NCBI RefSeq assembly: GCF_018130785.1
Contig: NZ_JAFCJT010000007.1
Location: 62,001 to 126,000, forward strand
Length of the DNA stretch: 64,000 nucleotides
DNA from: Bradyrhizobium liaoningense
GTDB taxonomy: Bacteria > Pseudomonadota > Alphaproteobacteria > Rhizobiales > Xanthobacteraceae
Direction: 5' to 3'
The first letter of the stretch is position 1. Each line of letters opens with the position of its first letter. The notes beneath the pieces are model-generated. The model saw only the letters and a program-made list of their open reading frames with translations. It had not been told where the DNA came from and searched no databases. The position numbers and the translations under genes were made by a program. Below, one piece after another: positions 25,678 to 33,913 of the stretch.

Positions 25678-26448
25678 ATGACGCTGCATGTCACGGTCAA
25701 CGACGCTCAGACTGGCGCCCCCCGCTGTGACGTGAAGGCGGTCATCGCCGTAGTTGGACTTGCGATCGAGGCCAGAATAGCCGGCGGGCCAGCGCTGATC
25801 GCTGAAGGTGGCCGGACCGCCTTTGACTTGCGTGACGCCATCAGACATGGCGCGCGCGGCATTATAAGTTTTGGGGTATGCGGCGGGCTGGACCCGAAGC
25901 TCCGACCAGGTGACATTGTCATCGCCTCGTCGGTATTTGCTGCGAAAGATGAAGCTTATCCAGCTGACCTCCCCTGGGCCGAGGAGCTCCTTCGGCTGAT
26001 CCCGGGTGCCAGCTACTCTGCGATAGCTGGAGTCGCTTCCCCGATGACGAGTCTTGAAGAGAGACGGGACTTCCATGGCATCACCGGGGCGGTCGCCGCC
26101 GATATGGAGTCGCAGATCGTCGCTCGAATTGCTTCCGAACTCAGAATTCCCTTTGCCGTCTGTCGTGTTGTTCTAAATCCTGCTCATCGAAAACTTCCGA
26201 GGGCAGCGCTCATAGATATCGGGCCCGCAGGTAGGCCTGAACTGCGTAAGATTGGACGTTCGCTTGTTCAAGACCCGGGGCAACTCCCTGGTCTTAGCCG
26301 GCTCGCCGTTGACTCTGTGATGGCGGTAATGGCTTTGCGCAGCGCCAAGCAACGGCTCGGAACTCACTTTGGTTTCCCGCACCTGTGTTCACGAAACCCA
26401 GTCCCCATTCCGACGCGTGCACTTGAAACGATAGCCGCCCGCGCCTGA
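25678..26448 (+). CDS. HpnG-like nucleoside phosphorylase superfamily protein
   Basis: 256 residues from ATG 25678, or about 238 from GTG 25732; neither has a clear ribosome site. VIAVVGLAIEARIAGG, HGARGIISFGVCGGLDPKLRPGDIVIAS, and AVAADMESQIVARIA are features of the PNP/MTAN superfamily, closest in pattern to HpnG, which removes adenine from adenosylhopane in hopanoid synthesis. No other hopanoid gene is nearby. The RxxxDPA motif of HpnG reads VVLNPAHRKLPRAA. Composition is less GC-biased than the flanks. Likely a transferred or diverged paralogue. Confidence 0.72.
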   Translation: MTLHVTVNDAQTGAPRCDVKAVIAVVGLAIEARIAGGPALIAEGGRTAFDLRDAIRHGARGIISFGVCGGLDPKLRPGDIVIASSVFAAKDEAYPADLPWAEELLRLIPGASYSAIAGVASPMTSLEERRDFHGITGAVAADMESQIVARIASELRIPFAVCRVVLNPAHRKLPRAALIDIGPAGRPELRKIGRSLVQDPGQLPGLSRLAVDSVMAVMALRSAKQRLGTHFGFPHLCSRNPVPIPTRALETIAARA

Positions 26449-26472
26449 TCCTGCAGCAGCGCGCTCCCGATC

Positions 26473-27156
26473 TCAGACTCCAGGCTTGTCCAGGTCCGAG
26501 ATGGTGTTTGAATCTGCACGCCGGCGCAGGAAGACGTTACTCACCGAAAGAGCCGGCGCGGCCAAAATATCCGCCAGCGCATTCCAGGAAAACGTTGGCC
26601 GAGGCGCGCCCGCATGACACGAAGCCTGCTCGGCCGCTCGCCCGATGCAACCTCGTCGTCTCATAAATCGCCAGGCGAGCGGGTTCCAGTCGCTCCAGAC
26701 TTGCTCCGCCCTTTGGGATAGCAAGCCAGAGATGATTTCCGGTGCAGGTCCGAAGACCTCAGGCAGTTTGCTCGACAAACTGTTGTCCGACAGAACGTCC
26801 CATCTCGAAAATCCGCCCATGACCGGAGATGAAATGGCGAACACCACGCGACCAATTCGCGCCTCCCGTGCCGGGAAAGAACACATTGGGCAGGGTTCGA
26901 CGATCGAATACAAGGTGCAATCCGGCAAACGCTTTTGTCTTAGAATCTTTTGCGCTTCTGAAAGAGCCACGAGTTCCGCGTGTCGGGTCACGTCGCATTC
27001 CGATGAAACCTGGTTGGTCGCTTCTGCGATGACCTGTCCTCGAGACGCGATGACGGCGCCGAATGGCAGCTCTCCTTGCTTTACCCCTTGCCGGGCGAGT
27101 TCGAGGCATCTTTCCATCATTCGCAGATCTTGAACGTCAGTTGCTGATCCACTCAT
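26473..27156 (-). CDS. Nucleoside/cytidine deaminase-family protein
   Basis: Zinc deaminase of the CDA/TadA/guanine deaminase superfamily, 227 residues. Zinc motif HAE at 59-61 with the catalytic Glu, and PCPMC at 88-92. GELPFGAVIASRG and TRHAELVALSEA match the nucleoside deaminase pattern. After about 155 residues there is a Cys/Arg-rich C-terminal tail of some 70 residues with no known counterpart, perhaps a frame extension. Base composition is lower in GC than the neighbours. A perfect FixK/FNR-type box with a -10-like TTTAAT is placed to drive this gene with a leader of about 135 nt. Confidence 0.75.
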   Translation of the reverse strand: MSGSATDVQDLRMMERCLELARQGVKQGELPFGAVIASRGQVIAEATNQVSSECDVTRHAELVALSEAQKILRQKRLPDCTLYSIVEPCPMCSFPAREARIGRVVFAISSPVMGGFSRWDVLSDNSLSSKLPEVFGPAPEIISGLLSQRAEQVWSDWNPLAWRFMRRRGCIGRAAEQASCHAGAPRPTFSWNALADILAAPALSVSNVFLRRRADSNTISDLDKPGV

Positions 27157-27329
27157 GGGCGGTCCCTCGGGAACGCGAATTCGGTGTTGAGAATGCGTTG
27201 GGGTTCTGTCGCTGTCTCTTCAAATTGCGGCGTGCCGGAGCGACGAAAAATCTTTCAGGCGCCGCGACGGAGTCCGCTCCGGCGGCCTGGCATATCGGCA
27301 ATTAAACAACGGGCTACAAACAGTCTGAC

Positions 27330-27343
27330 TTGATCTGGATCAA
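27330..27343 (-). promoter_or_regulatory. FixK/FNR box TTGATCTGGATCAA
   Basis: Perfect TTGAT-N4-ATCAA palindrome. On the minus strand a -10-like TTTAAT lies about 24 nt past the box, the spacing of FixK2/FNR-activated class II promoters (box near -41.5); no such element lies on the plus side. The nearest gene in that direction is the deaminase (ATG at 27156). Microaerobic control is inferred. Confidence 0.65.
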
Positions 27344-27384
27344 GGACCGTCACCTTTCAAATACCGCGCGACGCAGCGTCAAGC

Positions 27385-27645
27385 TCAGCCGTACTTCAGC
27401 TTCATGAACAGGATGCCGCCGGCTAGCACCATGGTGATGGCGTTGGCGGCAACCAGCGGAGCGTCGCCGGAGAGCAGGCCGTAGACGAGCCAGAGCGCCA
27501 GGCCCAGTACCATGACCAGGAACATGCCGAGCGAGATGTCTCCGGTGGAGCGGGTCTTCCACACCTTGATGGCCTGCGGCGCGTAGGCCACGGTGGTGCA
27601 GGTGGCGGCGGCAAAGCCGATCAGCTTGATCAAGAACGGGTCCAT
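27385..27645 (-). CDS. SemiSWEET-family sugar transporter
   Basis: 86 residues with three transmembrane helices and a PQ-loop: MDPFLIKLIGFAAATCTTVA, AYAPQAIKVWKTRSTGDIS, then two more hydrophobic spans ending LFMKLKYG. Bacterial SemiSWEETs work as dimers and move sugars such as glucose or sucrose down their gradients. The ATG at 27645 is 37 nt past glgA on the same strand, so it probably is the third gene of a glgC-glgA operon, tying sugar passage to glycogen metabolism. Confidence 0.9.
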   Translation of the reverse strand: MDPFLIKLIGFAAATCTTVAYAPQAIKVWKTRSTGDISLGMFLVMVLGLALWLVYGLLSGDAPLVAANAITMVLAGGILFMKLKYG

Positions 27646-27682
27646 GCCGGCTCTATAGCATGGATTCGACGGCGGTCCTGCC

Positions 27683-29137
27683 TCAGGCTCGCGCCGCCAT
27701 GAGATCGCGATAGAGCGCGGCATAGTCGCCGGCGCGGTTGCGCCAGGACACGTCGGTCGCAAGGCCGCTCAATTGCAGCCGGCGCCAGGTCGCCTTGTTG
27801 TGGAAGGCGGTGTTGGCCTTGCGCAGGGTGCCCGCGAGAGCATCCGCGGTCACCGGACCGAACTTGAAGCCGGTCGCGTCGCGGTCCGATGTGTTGGCCT
27901 CGCCGATATCGACGATGGTGTCTTCGAGGCCGCCGACGCGCGACACGATCGGGACGGCGCCGTAGCGCAGCGCGTAGAGCTGGGTCAGGCCGCACGGCTC
28001 GAACCGCGACGGCACGATGAGCGCGTCCGATCCGGCCTGGATCAGATGCGCCAGAATCTCGTCGTAGCCGATCACGACGCCGATCCGCCCGGGGTTCGCG
28101 CGGGCGGCGGCCTGATAGCGATCCTGGAGATCGCGATCGCCGCTGCCGAGCAGGGCGAGCTGCATGCCGTCGCCCAAAATGGTCGGAAGGGCCTCGAGCA
28201 GGAGATCGAGGCCCTTCTGCCAGGACAGGCGGCTGATGACGCCGAGCAACGGCGCCTCGTCCGAGGAATCGAGATTGAACTGCTGCTGAAGCACCGCCTT
28301 GTTCGCGGCGCGGAACGTGAGGTCTTCCGCTCCGAAGCGGTAGGCGATGTGCGGATCGGTTTGCGGATTCCAAACGTCGATGTCGATGCCGTTGAGGATG
28401 CCGCTCAGCACATCGGCGCGTTCGCGAAGCAGACCGCCGAGTCCCATGCCGCCTTCATCGCTCTGGATCTCCTGCGCGTAGGTCGGGGATACCGTGGTGA
28501 TGCGGTCGGCGAGTTGAAGCCCCGCCTTGAGGAAGCTGATGCCGCCGAAATATTCGAGGCCGTGAACGTTGAAGGAGTCCCAGGGCAGGCCGATCGAACC
28601 GATCAGCTCAGGAGCAAACTTGCCTTGATAGGCCATGTTGTGGATGGTCATCACGGTACCGGGCCGCGGACGGTTGTCATAGTGCAGATAAGCGGGCGCG
28701 AGCCCCGCCTGCCAGTCATGGGCGTGCACGACATCGGGCACGAACGCAGGGACGAGGCCGTGACCGATGTCGGCGGCGATGCGTGACAGCGCGGCGAAGC
28801 GCAGGCCATTGTCGGGCCAGTCGACGCCCTCGGCAGTGACGTAGGGATTGCCCGGCCGCGCATAGAGATGCGGCACGTCGAGCACGAACAGATCGAGCCC
28901 ATCATGCGAGCCCGCGAGCAGGCGTCCGGGGCCGCCGAAATAATCCGGCCAGCGCCGGATTTCGTCGGCTCCCCCTAGCATCCGCATCACGTCGGGATAG
29001 CCCGGCATCAGCGTGCGCATCTCGACGCCGTGCGCCTGCAGCGCAAGCGGCAGTGCGCCGGCGACATCCGCGAGGCCGCCGGTCTTGACGATGGGGTAGA
29101 CTTCAGAGGCGACTGCGAGGACGCGAGCAGGCGTCAT
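27683..29137 (-). CDS. glgA: Glycogen synthase (GlgA)
   Basis: Transfers glucose from ADP-glucose to the growing alpha-1,4-glucan. 484 residues, GT5 family: VYPIVKTGGLADVAGALP with the ADP-glucose-binding KTGGL, HAHDWQAGLAPAYL, VISRLSWQKGLDLLLEALP, and PSRFEPCGLTQLYALRYG (the donor-site glutamate). The ATG at 29137 overlaps the glgC stop by 4 nt (ATGA), so the pair is translationally coupled. A longer open frame extends upstream inside glgC and is rejected. Confidence 0.95.
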   Translation of the reverse strand: MTPARVLAVASEVYPIVKTGGLADVAGALPLALQAHGVEMRTLMPGYPDVMRMLGGADEIRRWPDYFGGPGRLLAGSHDGLDLFVLDVPHLYARPGNPYVTAEGVDWPDNGLRFAALSRIAADIGHGLVPAFVPDVVHAHDWQAGLAPAYLHYDNRPRPGTVMTIHNMAYQGKFAPELIGSIGLPWDSFNVHGLEYFGGISFLKAGLQLADRITTVSPTYAQEIQSDEGGMGLGGLLRERADVLSGILNGIDIDVWNPQTDPHIAYRFGAEDLTFRAANKAVLQQQFNLDSSDEAPLLGVISRLSWQKGLDLLLEALPTILGDGMQLALLGSGDRDLQDRYQAAARANPGRIGVVIGYDEILAHLIQAGSDALIVPSRFEPCGLTQLYALRYGAVPIVSRVGGLEDTIVDIGEANTSDRDATGFKFGPVTADALAGTLRKANTAFHNKATWRRLQLSGLATDVSWRNRAGDYAALYRDLMAARA

Positions 29138-30396
29138 GTATTGAGCCTGTCGAGCATGGTCTGGGTGATGAGCGAGATGCCCTGCTCGGTGGTGCGGAAG
29201 CGCTTGGCGTCCAGCTCGGGATCTTCGCCGACGACGAGTCCTTCCGGAATCTCGACCCCGCGATCGATCACGACGTTCTTCAAGCGAGCGCCGCGTCCGA
29301 CATGCACATACGGCATGATCACGGCGTTCTCGACATTGGCGTAGGAGTTGACGCGCACGCCGGTGAACAGCAGCGAGCGGCGCAGCGAGGCACCGGAGAT
29401 GATGCAACCGCCCGAGACCAGCGAACTCACGGCCTGGCCGCGGCGGCTCTCCTCGTCGTGGACGAACTTGGCGGGCGGTGTGATCTCGGCATAGGACCAG
29501 ATCGGCCAGGCGCGGTCGAACAGATCGAGCTCCGGCACCACGTCGGTGAGGTCGATGTTGGCAGCCCAATAGGCGTCGACTGTGCCGACGTCGCGCCAGT
29601 AGGAGCGGGGATCGCTGCCGGAGCGGACGCACGAGGTCGAGAACTGATGCGCGATCGCGCGTCCGTTCTTGACGATGTAGGGAATGATGTCCTTGCCGAA
29701 ATCGTGATTGGAGTTTTGGTCTTCGGCGTCGCGCTTGAGTTCGTCGAACAGGAATTTCGCATCGAACACGTAGATACCCATGCTGGCGAGCGAGACGTCC
29801 GGCTTGCCCGGCATCGGCGGCGGATCGGCCGGCTTCTCCAGGAACTCCTGGATCCAGCCGTTCTCGTCGATATGCATGATGCCGAAGCCGGAAGATTCCT
29901 GGCGCGGCATTTCGAGGCAGCCGACCGTGACGTCGGCGCCGCTGTCGACATGCTGGCGCAGCATCAGCTCGTAGTCCATCTTGTAGATGTGGTCGCCGGC
30001 CAGCACGACGATGAAACGGGCGTTGTGCGATTCGATGATGTCGATGTTCTGGTAGACCGCATCCGCCGTGCCGACATACCACATATTCTCCGACACGCGC
30101 TGACTGGCCGGGAGGATGTCAAAACTCTCGTTGCGCTCGGGGCGGAAGAAGTTCCAGCCCATCTGAAGGTGCCGGATCAGGCTGTGCGCCTTGTACTGGG
30201 TAGCGACCGCGATCCGGCGAATGCCGGAATTCACCGCATTCGACAGCGCGAAATCGATGATGCGGGATTTGCCGCCGAAATAGACTGCGGGCTTGGCGCG
30301 CCGGTCGGTCAGCTCCAGGAGCCGGCTGCCGCGTCCGCCGGCCAGGACGAACGCCAGCGCCTGACGGGCAAGCGGCTCGGGTCTCGCGGCACTCAT
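29134..30396 (-). CDS. glgC: Glucose-1-phosphate adenylyltransferase (GlgC)
   Basis: Makes ADP-glucose from ATP and glucose-1-phosphate, the controlled step of glycogen synthesis. 420 residues; nucleotide site AFVLAGGRGSRLLELTDRRAK, FGGKSRIIDFALSNAVNSG, WYVGTADAVYQN, VLAGDHIYKMDY, and a left-handed beta-helix C-terminus (RVNSYANVENAVIMPYVHVG). The ATG at 30396 is preceded by GGGAGGATCAC; five codons upstream to 30411 are left out. First gene of glgC-glgA-SemiSWEET; no branching enzyme is nearby. Confidence 0.95.
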   Translation of the reverse strand: MSAARPEPLARQALAFVLAGGRGSRLLELTDRRAKPAVYFGGKSRIIDFALSNAVNSGIRRIAVATQYKAHSLIRHLQMGWNFFRPERNESFDILPASQRVSENMWYVGTADAVYQNIDIIESHNARFIVVLAGDHIYKMDYELMLRQHVDSGADVTVGCLEMPRQESSGFGIMHIDENGWIQEFLEKPADPPPMPGKPDVSLASMGIYVFDAKFLFDELKRDAEDQNSNHDFGKDIIPYIVKNGRAIAHQFSTSCVRSGSDPRSYWRDVGTVDAYWAANIDLTDVVPELDLFDRAWPIWSYAEITPPAKFVHDEESRRGQAVSSLVSGGCIISGASLRRSLLFTGVRVNSYANVENAVIMPYVHVGRGARLKNVVIDRGVEIPEGLVVGEDPELDAKRFRTTEQGISLITQTMLDRLNT

Positions 30397-30746
30397 GTGA
30401 TCCTCCCACAACTCTGGCGCATGCCGGGGTCTTCGCGAGACACCTTTCGGCCGCGCACCATTGGAACCGATAGTAACGGTACGAATAGTAAATCGGGAAG
30501 GTGCTTGTTGGTTGCGAACGCGCGGGAAGCTTAATGCTTTGCCGTGGCCGGTGGCTCTGTCGCATCGGTGTCACGTCCGTGCGGGCGCTGGTGTTGGCCG
30601 GACCACAATCGAGGCATGCGCGGGTATTCTTGTGCGGTGCACGCAATGCAGGCTTTGACTTTCGGAGGCTTTGACTTGGGGCAAGGATGCCCGATCATGG
30701 CCTTGCGATCCTTTTCCAAACGAAACGTCAGACAGGGAGCAAGACG
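30397..30746. other. Divergent regulatory region glgC / Gly-Tyr-rich protein
   Basis: 350 bp without a supported gene. It holds an AT-richer part around 30465-30500 (AGTAACGGTACGAATAGTAA) that may be the glgC promoter. Short open frames on both strands lack motifs. No operator could be assigned. Confidence 0.5.
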
Positions 30747-31223
30747 ATGAGTATCTGGAAAACCGCAATTGCCTGTTCGCTGGCGGGCGCGGTGATAGCC
30801 GGCCAAATCGAGCAGGCGGCAGCGGCTCCGCTGCCGACCAACGTCGCGACCATGAAGGCCGCCGTTGGCGACGATGTCACCCCGGTGTATTGGCGCGGCC
30901 GAGGCTGGGGCGGAGGAGGCTGGGGATGGGGCGCAGGAGGCCTCCTCGCCGGAGCAATCATCGGCGGTGCCATCGCAAGCAGCGCGCCCTATGGTTACTA
31001 TGGCGGCGGCCCGTATTACGGCGGTTATGGTTATGGGCCGGGCTACGGCTATGGCTACGGTCCGTCCTATGGCTATGCGCCGGCCTATTACGGCGGCTAT
31101 GGGCCGAGCTATGGGTATGGCGGCTACTACGCGCCCCGCTACTACGGCTATCGAGCCTATCGTCCGTATTACGGCCCTCGCTATGGCTACTACCGGCCGT
31201 ACCGGGCCTATGGATATTGGTAA
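30747..31223 (+). CDS. Secreted Gly/Tyr-rich low-complexity protein
   Basis: 158 residues with a signal peptide (IWKTAIACSLAGAVIAG...AAAA). A short acidic/neutral region (VGDDVTPVYWRGRG) is followed by a glycine-tryptophan run, a glycine-zipper-like hydrophobic stretch (LLAGAIIGGAIASSA) and then about 80 residues built of YG, GGY and YGP repeats ending PYRAYGYW. Such proteins occur widely in Rhizobiales; outer-membrane or surface association is suspected but unproven. A GGGAGC site precedes the ATG. Confidence 0.85.
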   Translation: MSIWKTAIACSLAGAVIAGQIEQAAAAPLPTNVATMKAAVGDDVTPVYWRGRGWGGGGWGWGAGGLLAGAIIGGAIASSAPYGYYGGGPYYGGYGYGPGYGYGYGPSYGYAPAYYGGYGPSYGYGGYYAPRYYGYRAYRPYYGPRYGYYRPYRAYGYW

Positions 31224-31236
31224 GGACCCTGCGCGG

Positions 31237-31335
31237 CTAGAGCGAGAGCCACACGATCAGGCTCATGCAGGCGAGATGCGCGAGCACGATTGCGGCGAGA
31301 TGCAGCGGGCCTGCCTTGAGGCGAAGCTTGTGCAT
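31237..31335 (-). CDS. Possible 32-residue membrane peptide
   Basis: Minus-strand frame from ATG 31335 to TAG at 31237, 17 nt past the stop of the upstream sulfonate-binding protein gene. The peptide MHKLRLKAGPLHLAAIVLAH continues into a second hydrophobic part (MSLIVWLSL), giving one basic-in transmembrane segment. A GCGGGGGCG stretch lies upstream. Too short to be certain; chance is possible. Confidence 0.35.
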   Translation of the reverse strand: MHKLRLKAGPLHLAAIVLAHLACMSLIVWLSL

Positions 31336-31352
31336 CCCGCCGCGCCCCCGCG

Positions 31353-32333
31353 CTAGTTTGACCCCGCGGCCGCGGCGGTGAAGCTGCGGTCGACGGCTTT
31401 ACTCACGTCGAGCGTCTTCGGCAGGATGCCGTAGCGCGTCGAGCGGTCGGAGGCTTCCTGCACCTCCTTCACCACGTTCTGGTCGATCACGATCGGGCTG
31501 GTGCGCTGCGCGGTATAGGCCGACAGCAGCACGTCCTCCGGCAGTTTGGTCAGCTCGGCCGTGCTTTTGGCGTATTCGCCAAGATGATCCAGCGACCATA
31601 GCCGCGCCTTGTTCAGCCGCTGCACGAGGTCCTGCACCGCCGCGCGTTTGGTGGCAATGGCGTTGTCGGAGGCGACGATGAAGGTGATGGTCGGCGTCAG
31701 GCCTTCACCGTCAGCGATCACGCGAGCCTTGTCCTTCAGCGTCGCGAACGAGACGTAGGGCTCCCACACCGCCCAGGCATCGATCGAGCCCGCGACGAGT
31801 GCGATCTTGGCGTCGACCGGGCCGAGCGGCGCGAAGGTCGCGTCCTCCAGCTTGATCTGCGCTTTCTCCAGCGTCGCGTCGATCAAAAACTGGCCCCAGC
31901 CGCCGCGCGTGCCTGCGAGGCGTTTTCCCTTGAGATCAGCGGCCGACTTGATTGGCGAATCCTGGCGCACAAGGATCGCCTGCGTCTTCGCATCCGATTT
32001 GGTGCCGCCGATCGCCTTGATCGGCGCGCCGGCCGCATAGACCGAGAGGAACGAAAGATCGCCGGTGTAGCCGACGTCGAGCGCGCCGGCGTTCAGCGCT
32101 TCCAGGATCGGCGCCGCCGCCGGGAATTCCGACCATTCGATTCTGTAAGGCAGGTCCTTTGCATAGCCGGAGATTTCGAGCAGCGAGCGGTTGCCGCCCT
32201 TCTGGTCGCCGACGCGCAGCACGACGGTGTCGGCGGCGAAGGATGCGGCGGCGGTCGACAGCGAGATGGCGGCGGCGAGCAGCGATGCCGCAAGCCGGCG
32301 GGTGATGGAATGGTCGTGCGAATTGATGCTCAT
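31353..32333 (-). CDS. ssuA: Sulfonate ABC transporter binding protein (SsuA-like, copy 1)
   Basis: Periplasmic binding protein of the SsuA/TauA/NMT1 family, 326 residues. Signal peptide to about residue 33 (ASFA); mature chain starts TVVLRVGDQKGGNRSLLE, the aliphatic-sulfonate-binding pattern, then AAPILEALNAGALDVGYTGD and GSIDAWAVWEPYV. The ATG at 32333 is chosen since the long upstream frame reads into the divergent control region. Divergent from the sulfonate operon at 32.8 kb, whose last SBP (37996) is its clear paralogue. Confidence 0.9.
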   Translation of the reverse strand: MSINSHDHSITRRLAASLLAAAISLSTAAASFAADTVVLRVGDQKGGNRSLLEISGYAKDLPYRIEWSEFPAAAPILEALNAGALDVGYTGDLSFLSVYAAGAPIKAIGGTKSDAKTQAILVRQDSPIKSAADLKGKRLAGTRGGWGQFLIDATLEKAQIKLEDATFAPLGPVDAKIALVAGSIDAWAVWEPYVSFATLKDKARVIADGEGLTPTITFIVASDNAIATKRAAVQDLVQRLNKARLWSLDHLGEYAKSTAELTKLPEDVLLSAYTAQRTSPIVIDQNVVKEVQEASDRSTRYGILPKTLDVSKAVDRSFTAAAAGSN

Positions 32334-32809
32334 GTGGCCTGTCTTGTTGCTTTGCTCACGACGTGTGAGCGAACGATGCAGCGGGACGACCAAGTCTATG
32401 ATCGCGCGATACGCAGTCAATGAAATGGCCATTCGTATTGCGCGTGGATCAGGCAAGGACGTTTCAGCGTGACGCGTCTTTCGAGAACGCGTGGCGTGCG
32501 AGAGCGAAGATGAGCAGGAATGAAGCAGGAGAGGCAGCAGCAGTGGACTCCTTGCTGCATGCATCAACGAAAATCGTTTCATCGCCGTCCTGCGTGCTGA
32601 TGGAGAGAATGACTTCGCTGCGCGCCACATTCGAAATTCCATTTCATTGACGATGCAGCGAGTGCGCCGCATGATTTGCGCATCGCATCAACGCGGCGCG
32701 TGAAACGCCGTCGGAAGAATTTTCTCTCAACGCATCTCCGCACGGAACATGCGCAACGTTTCTCGTTGCGCAAACGGCGGAGACGTGCCAGCGCAGGAGC
32801 AAGGGGCCG
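32334..32809. other. Divergent regulatory region of the sulfonate cluster
   Basis: 476 bp between two divergent binding-protein genes. It contains an inverted repeat GCGCAACG-N5-CGTTGCGC (32751-32771) near the plus-strand gene. A 16-codon frame with one Cys starts at ATG 32655 (QRVRRMICASHQRGA); it could be a leader peptide but nothing proves it. No other gene is supported. Confidence 0.5.
32751..32771. promoter_or_regulatory. Inverted repeat, candidate operator of the sulfonate operon
   Basis: Perfect 8-bp arms GCGCAACG and CGTTGCGC around TTTCT, 39 bp before the ATG at 32810. No T-tract follows, so an operator or 5'-UTR hairpin is more likely than a terminator. The regulator is unknown. 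Confidence 0.45.
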
Positions 32810-33913
32810 ATGAACAACAAGAACAAGCGCGGCGGATCGAGTCTCGACCGGCGCCATTTGCTCCAGGCAGGGCTTGCGGCGGCGTTCGCCGCGCCGCTCG
32901 GTGCATTTGGGGCAGCACAGGCCTTTGCACCGCAGGCGATCGCGCCCGGCGTTGACCTCTCGGAGTTTCCGCTGTGCCGGACGGCTTCGGATGCCCCAGC
33001 GCTCACCGGTGCCCCGCGTAAGCTGAAACTGTCGTGGAATGCCGGCGCGGTGTGCCTTGCGCCGGTGCCTGTCGCCATCGAGCACGGTTTCTTCCAGAAG
33101 CATAATCTCGACATCGAACTCATCAACTATTCCGGCTCGACCGACCAGCTGCTGGAGGCGATCGCGACGGGAAAGAGCGATGCGGGGCTCGGCATGGCGC
33201 TGCGCTGGCTGAAGCCGTTGGAGCAGGGCTTCGACGTCAAGATCGCCGCCGGCACCCATGGCGGCTGCATGCGCGTCCTCACCCGCGCCGATTCCAACGT
33301 GAGCAAGCTCGCCGACCTCAAGGGCAAGATCGTCGCGGTCGGCGACCTCGGTGGCCCCGACAAGAACTTCTTCTCGGTCCAGCTCGCCAAGCTCGGCATC
33401 GACCCGAACAAGGACGTCGACTGGCGCGCCTATCCCGGCAATCTTCTCAACGTCGCCGTCGAGAAGGGCGAGGTCCAGGCGTTCCTGTCGTCCGATCCGC
33501 TCGGCTATCTCTGGCTCAAGGACAGCCAGTACAAGGAGGTCGCCTCCAATCTCGATGGCGAATACCGCGACAAGAGCTGCTGCATCCTCGGCCTGCGCGG
33601 CTCGCTCGTGCGCGAAGAACCTCAGGTCGCGCGTGCCCTCACGCAGGCGCTGCTCGATGCCGCGATGTTCACCGCGCAGAATCCGGCCGTGACGGCAAAG
33701 TCGTTCCAGCCCTACGCGCCGAAGACCGCATCGCTCGCCGATATCGAGGGCATGGTGCGTTACCACACCCACCATCATCATCCCGTCGGCGAGATCCTGA
33801 AGCGCGAGCTCAAGGCCTATGCCGACGACCTCAAGAGCGTGCAGGTCTTCAAGCAGAGCACCGATACCGCCAAATTCGCGGAGCGCATCTATGTCGACGT
33901 ATTCGCTGTCTGA
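32810..33913 (+). CDS. NMT1/TauA-type ABC binding protein, Tat-exported
   Basis: 367-residue periplasmic receptor heading a transporter operon. The twin-arginine leader DRRHLLQAGLAAAFAAPLG is unusual for this family, where Sec signals dominate. Binding-fold text: APVPVAIEHGFFQKHNLDIE, LLEAIATGKSDAGLGMALRW, LKGKIVAVGDLGGPDKNFF. It holds a Cys pair (KSCCILG) and a His-rich turn YHTHHHHPVG near residue 318, so a metal or cofactor is conceivable. The substrate is inferred to be a sulfonate or sulfur ester from the linked ssuD and SfnB-like genes. Confidence 0.88.
   Translation: MNNKNKRGGSSLDRRHLLQAGLAAAFAAPLGAFGAAQAFAPQAIAPGVDLSEFPLCRTASDAPALTGAPRKLKLSWNAGAVCLAPVPVAIEHGFFQKHNLDIELINYSGSTDQLLEAIATGKSDAGLGMALRWLKPLEQGFDVKIAAGTHGGCMRVLTRADSNVSKLADLKGKIVAVGDLGGPDKNFFSVQLAKLGIDPNKDVDWRAYPGNLLNVAVEKGEVQAFLSSDPLGYLWLKDSQYKEVASNLDGEYRDKSCCILGLRGSLVREEPQVARALTQALLDAAMFTAQNPAVTAKSFQPYAPKTASLADIEGMVRYHTHHHHPVGEILKRELKAYADDLKSVQVFKQSTDTAKFAERIYVDVFAV

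Noticed and set aside
32655..32705. 16-codon frame with one Cys upstream of the Tat-type receptor, as a sulfur-sensing leader peptide
   Set aside because: No ribosome site, no Cys run and no terminator pair; kept only as a remark.
32744..32767. GGAAC-N15-CGTT before the sulfonate operon
   Set aside because: Spacer is one base shorter than the sigma-EcfG range and the CGTT is part of a perfect palindrome, so a chance match is more likely.
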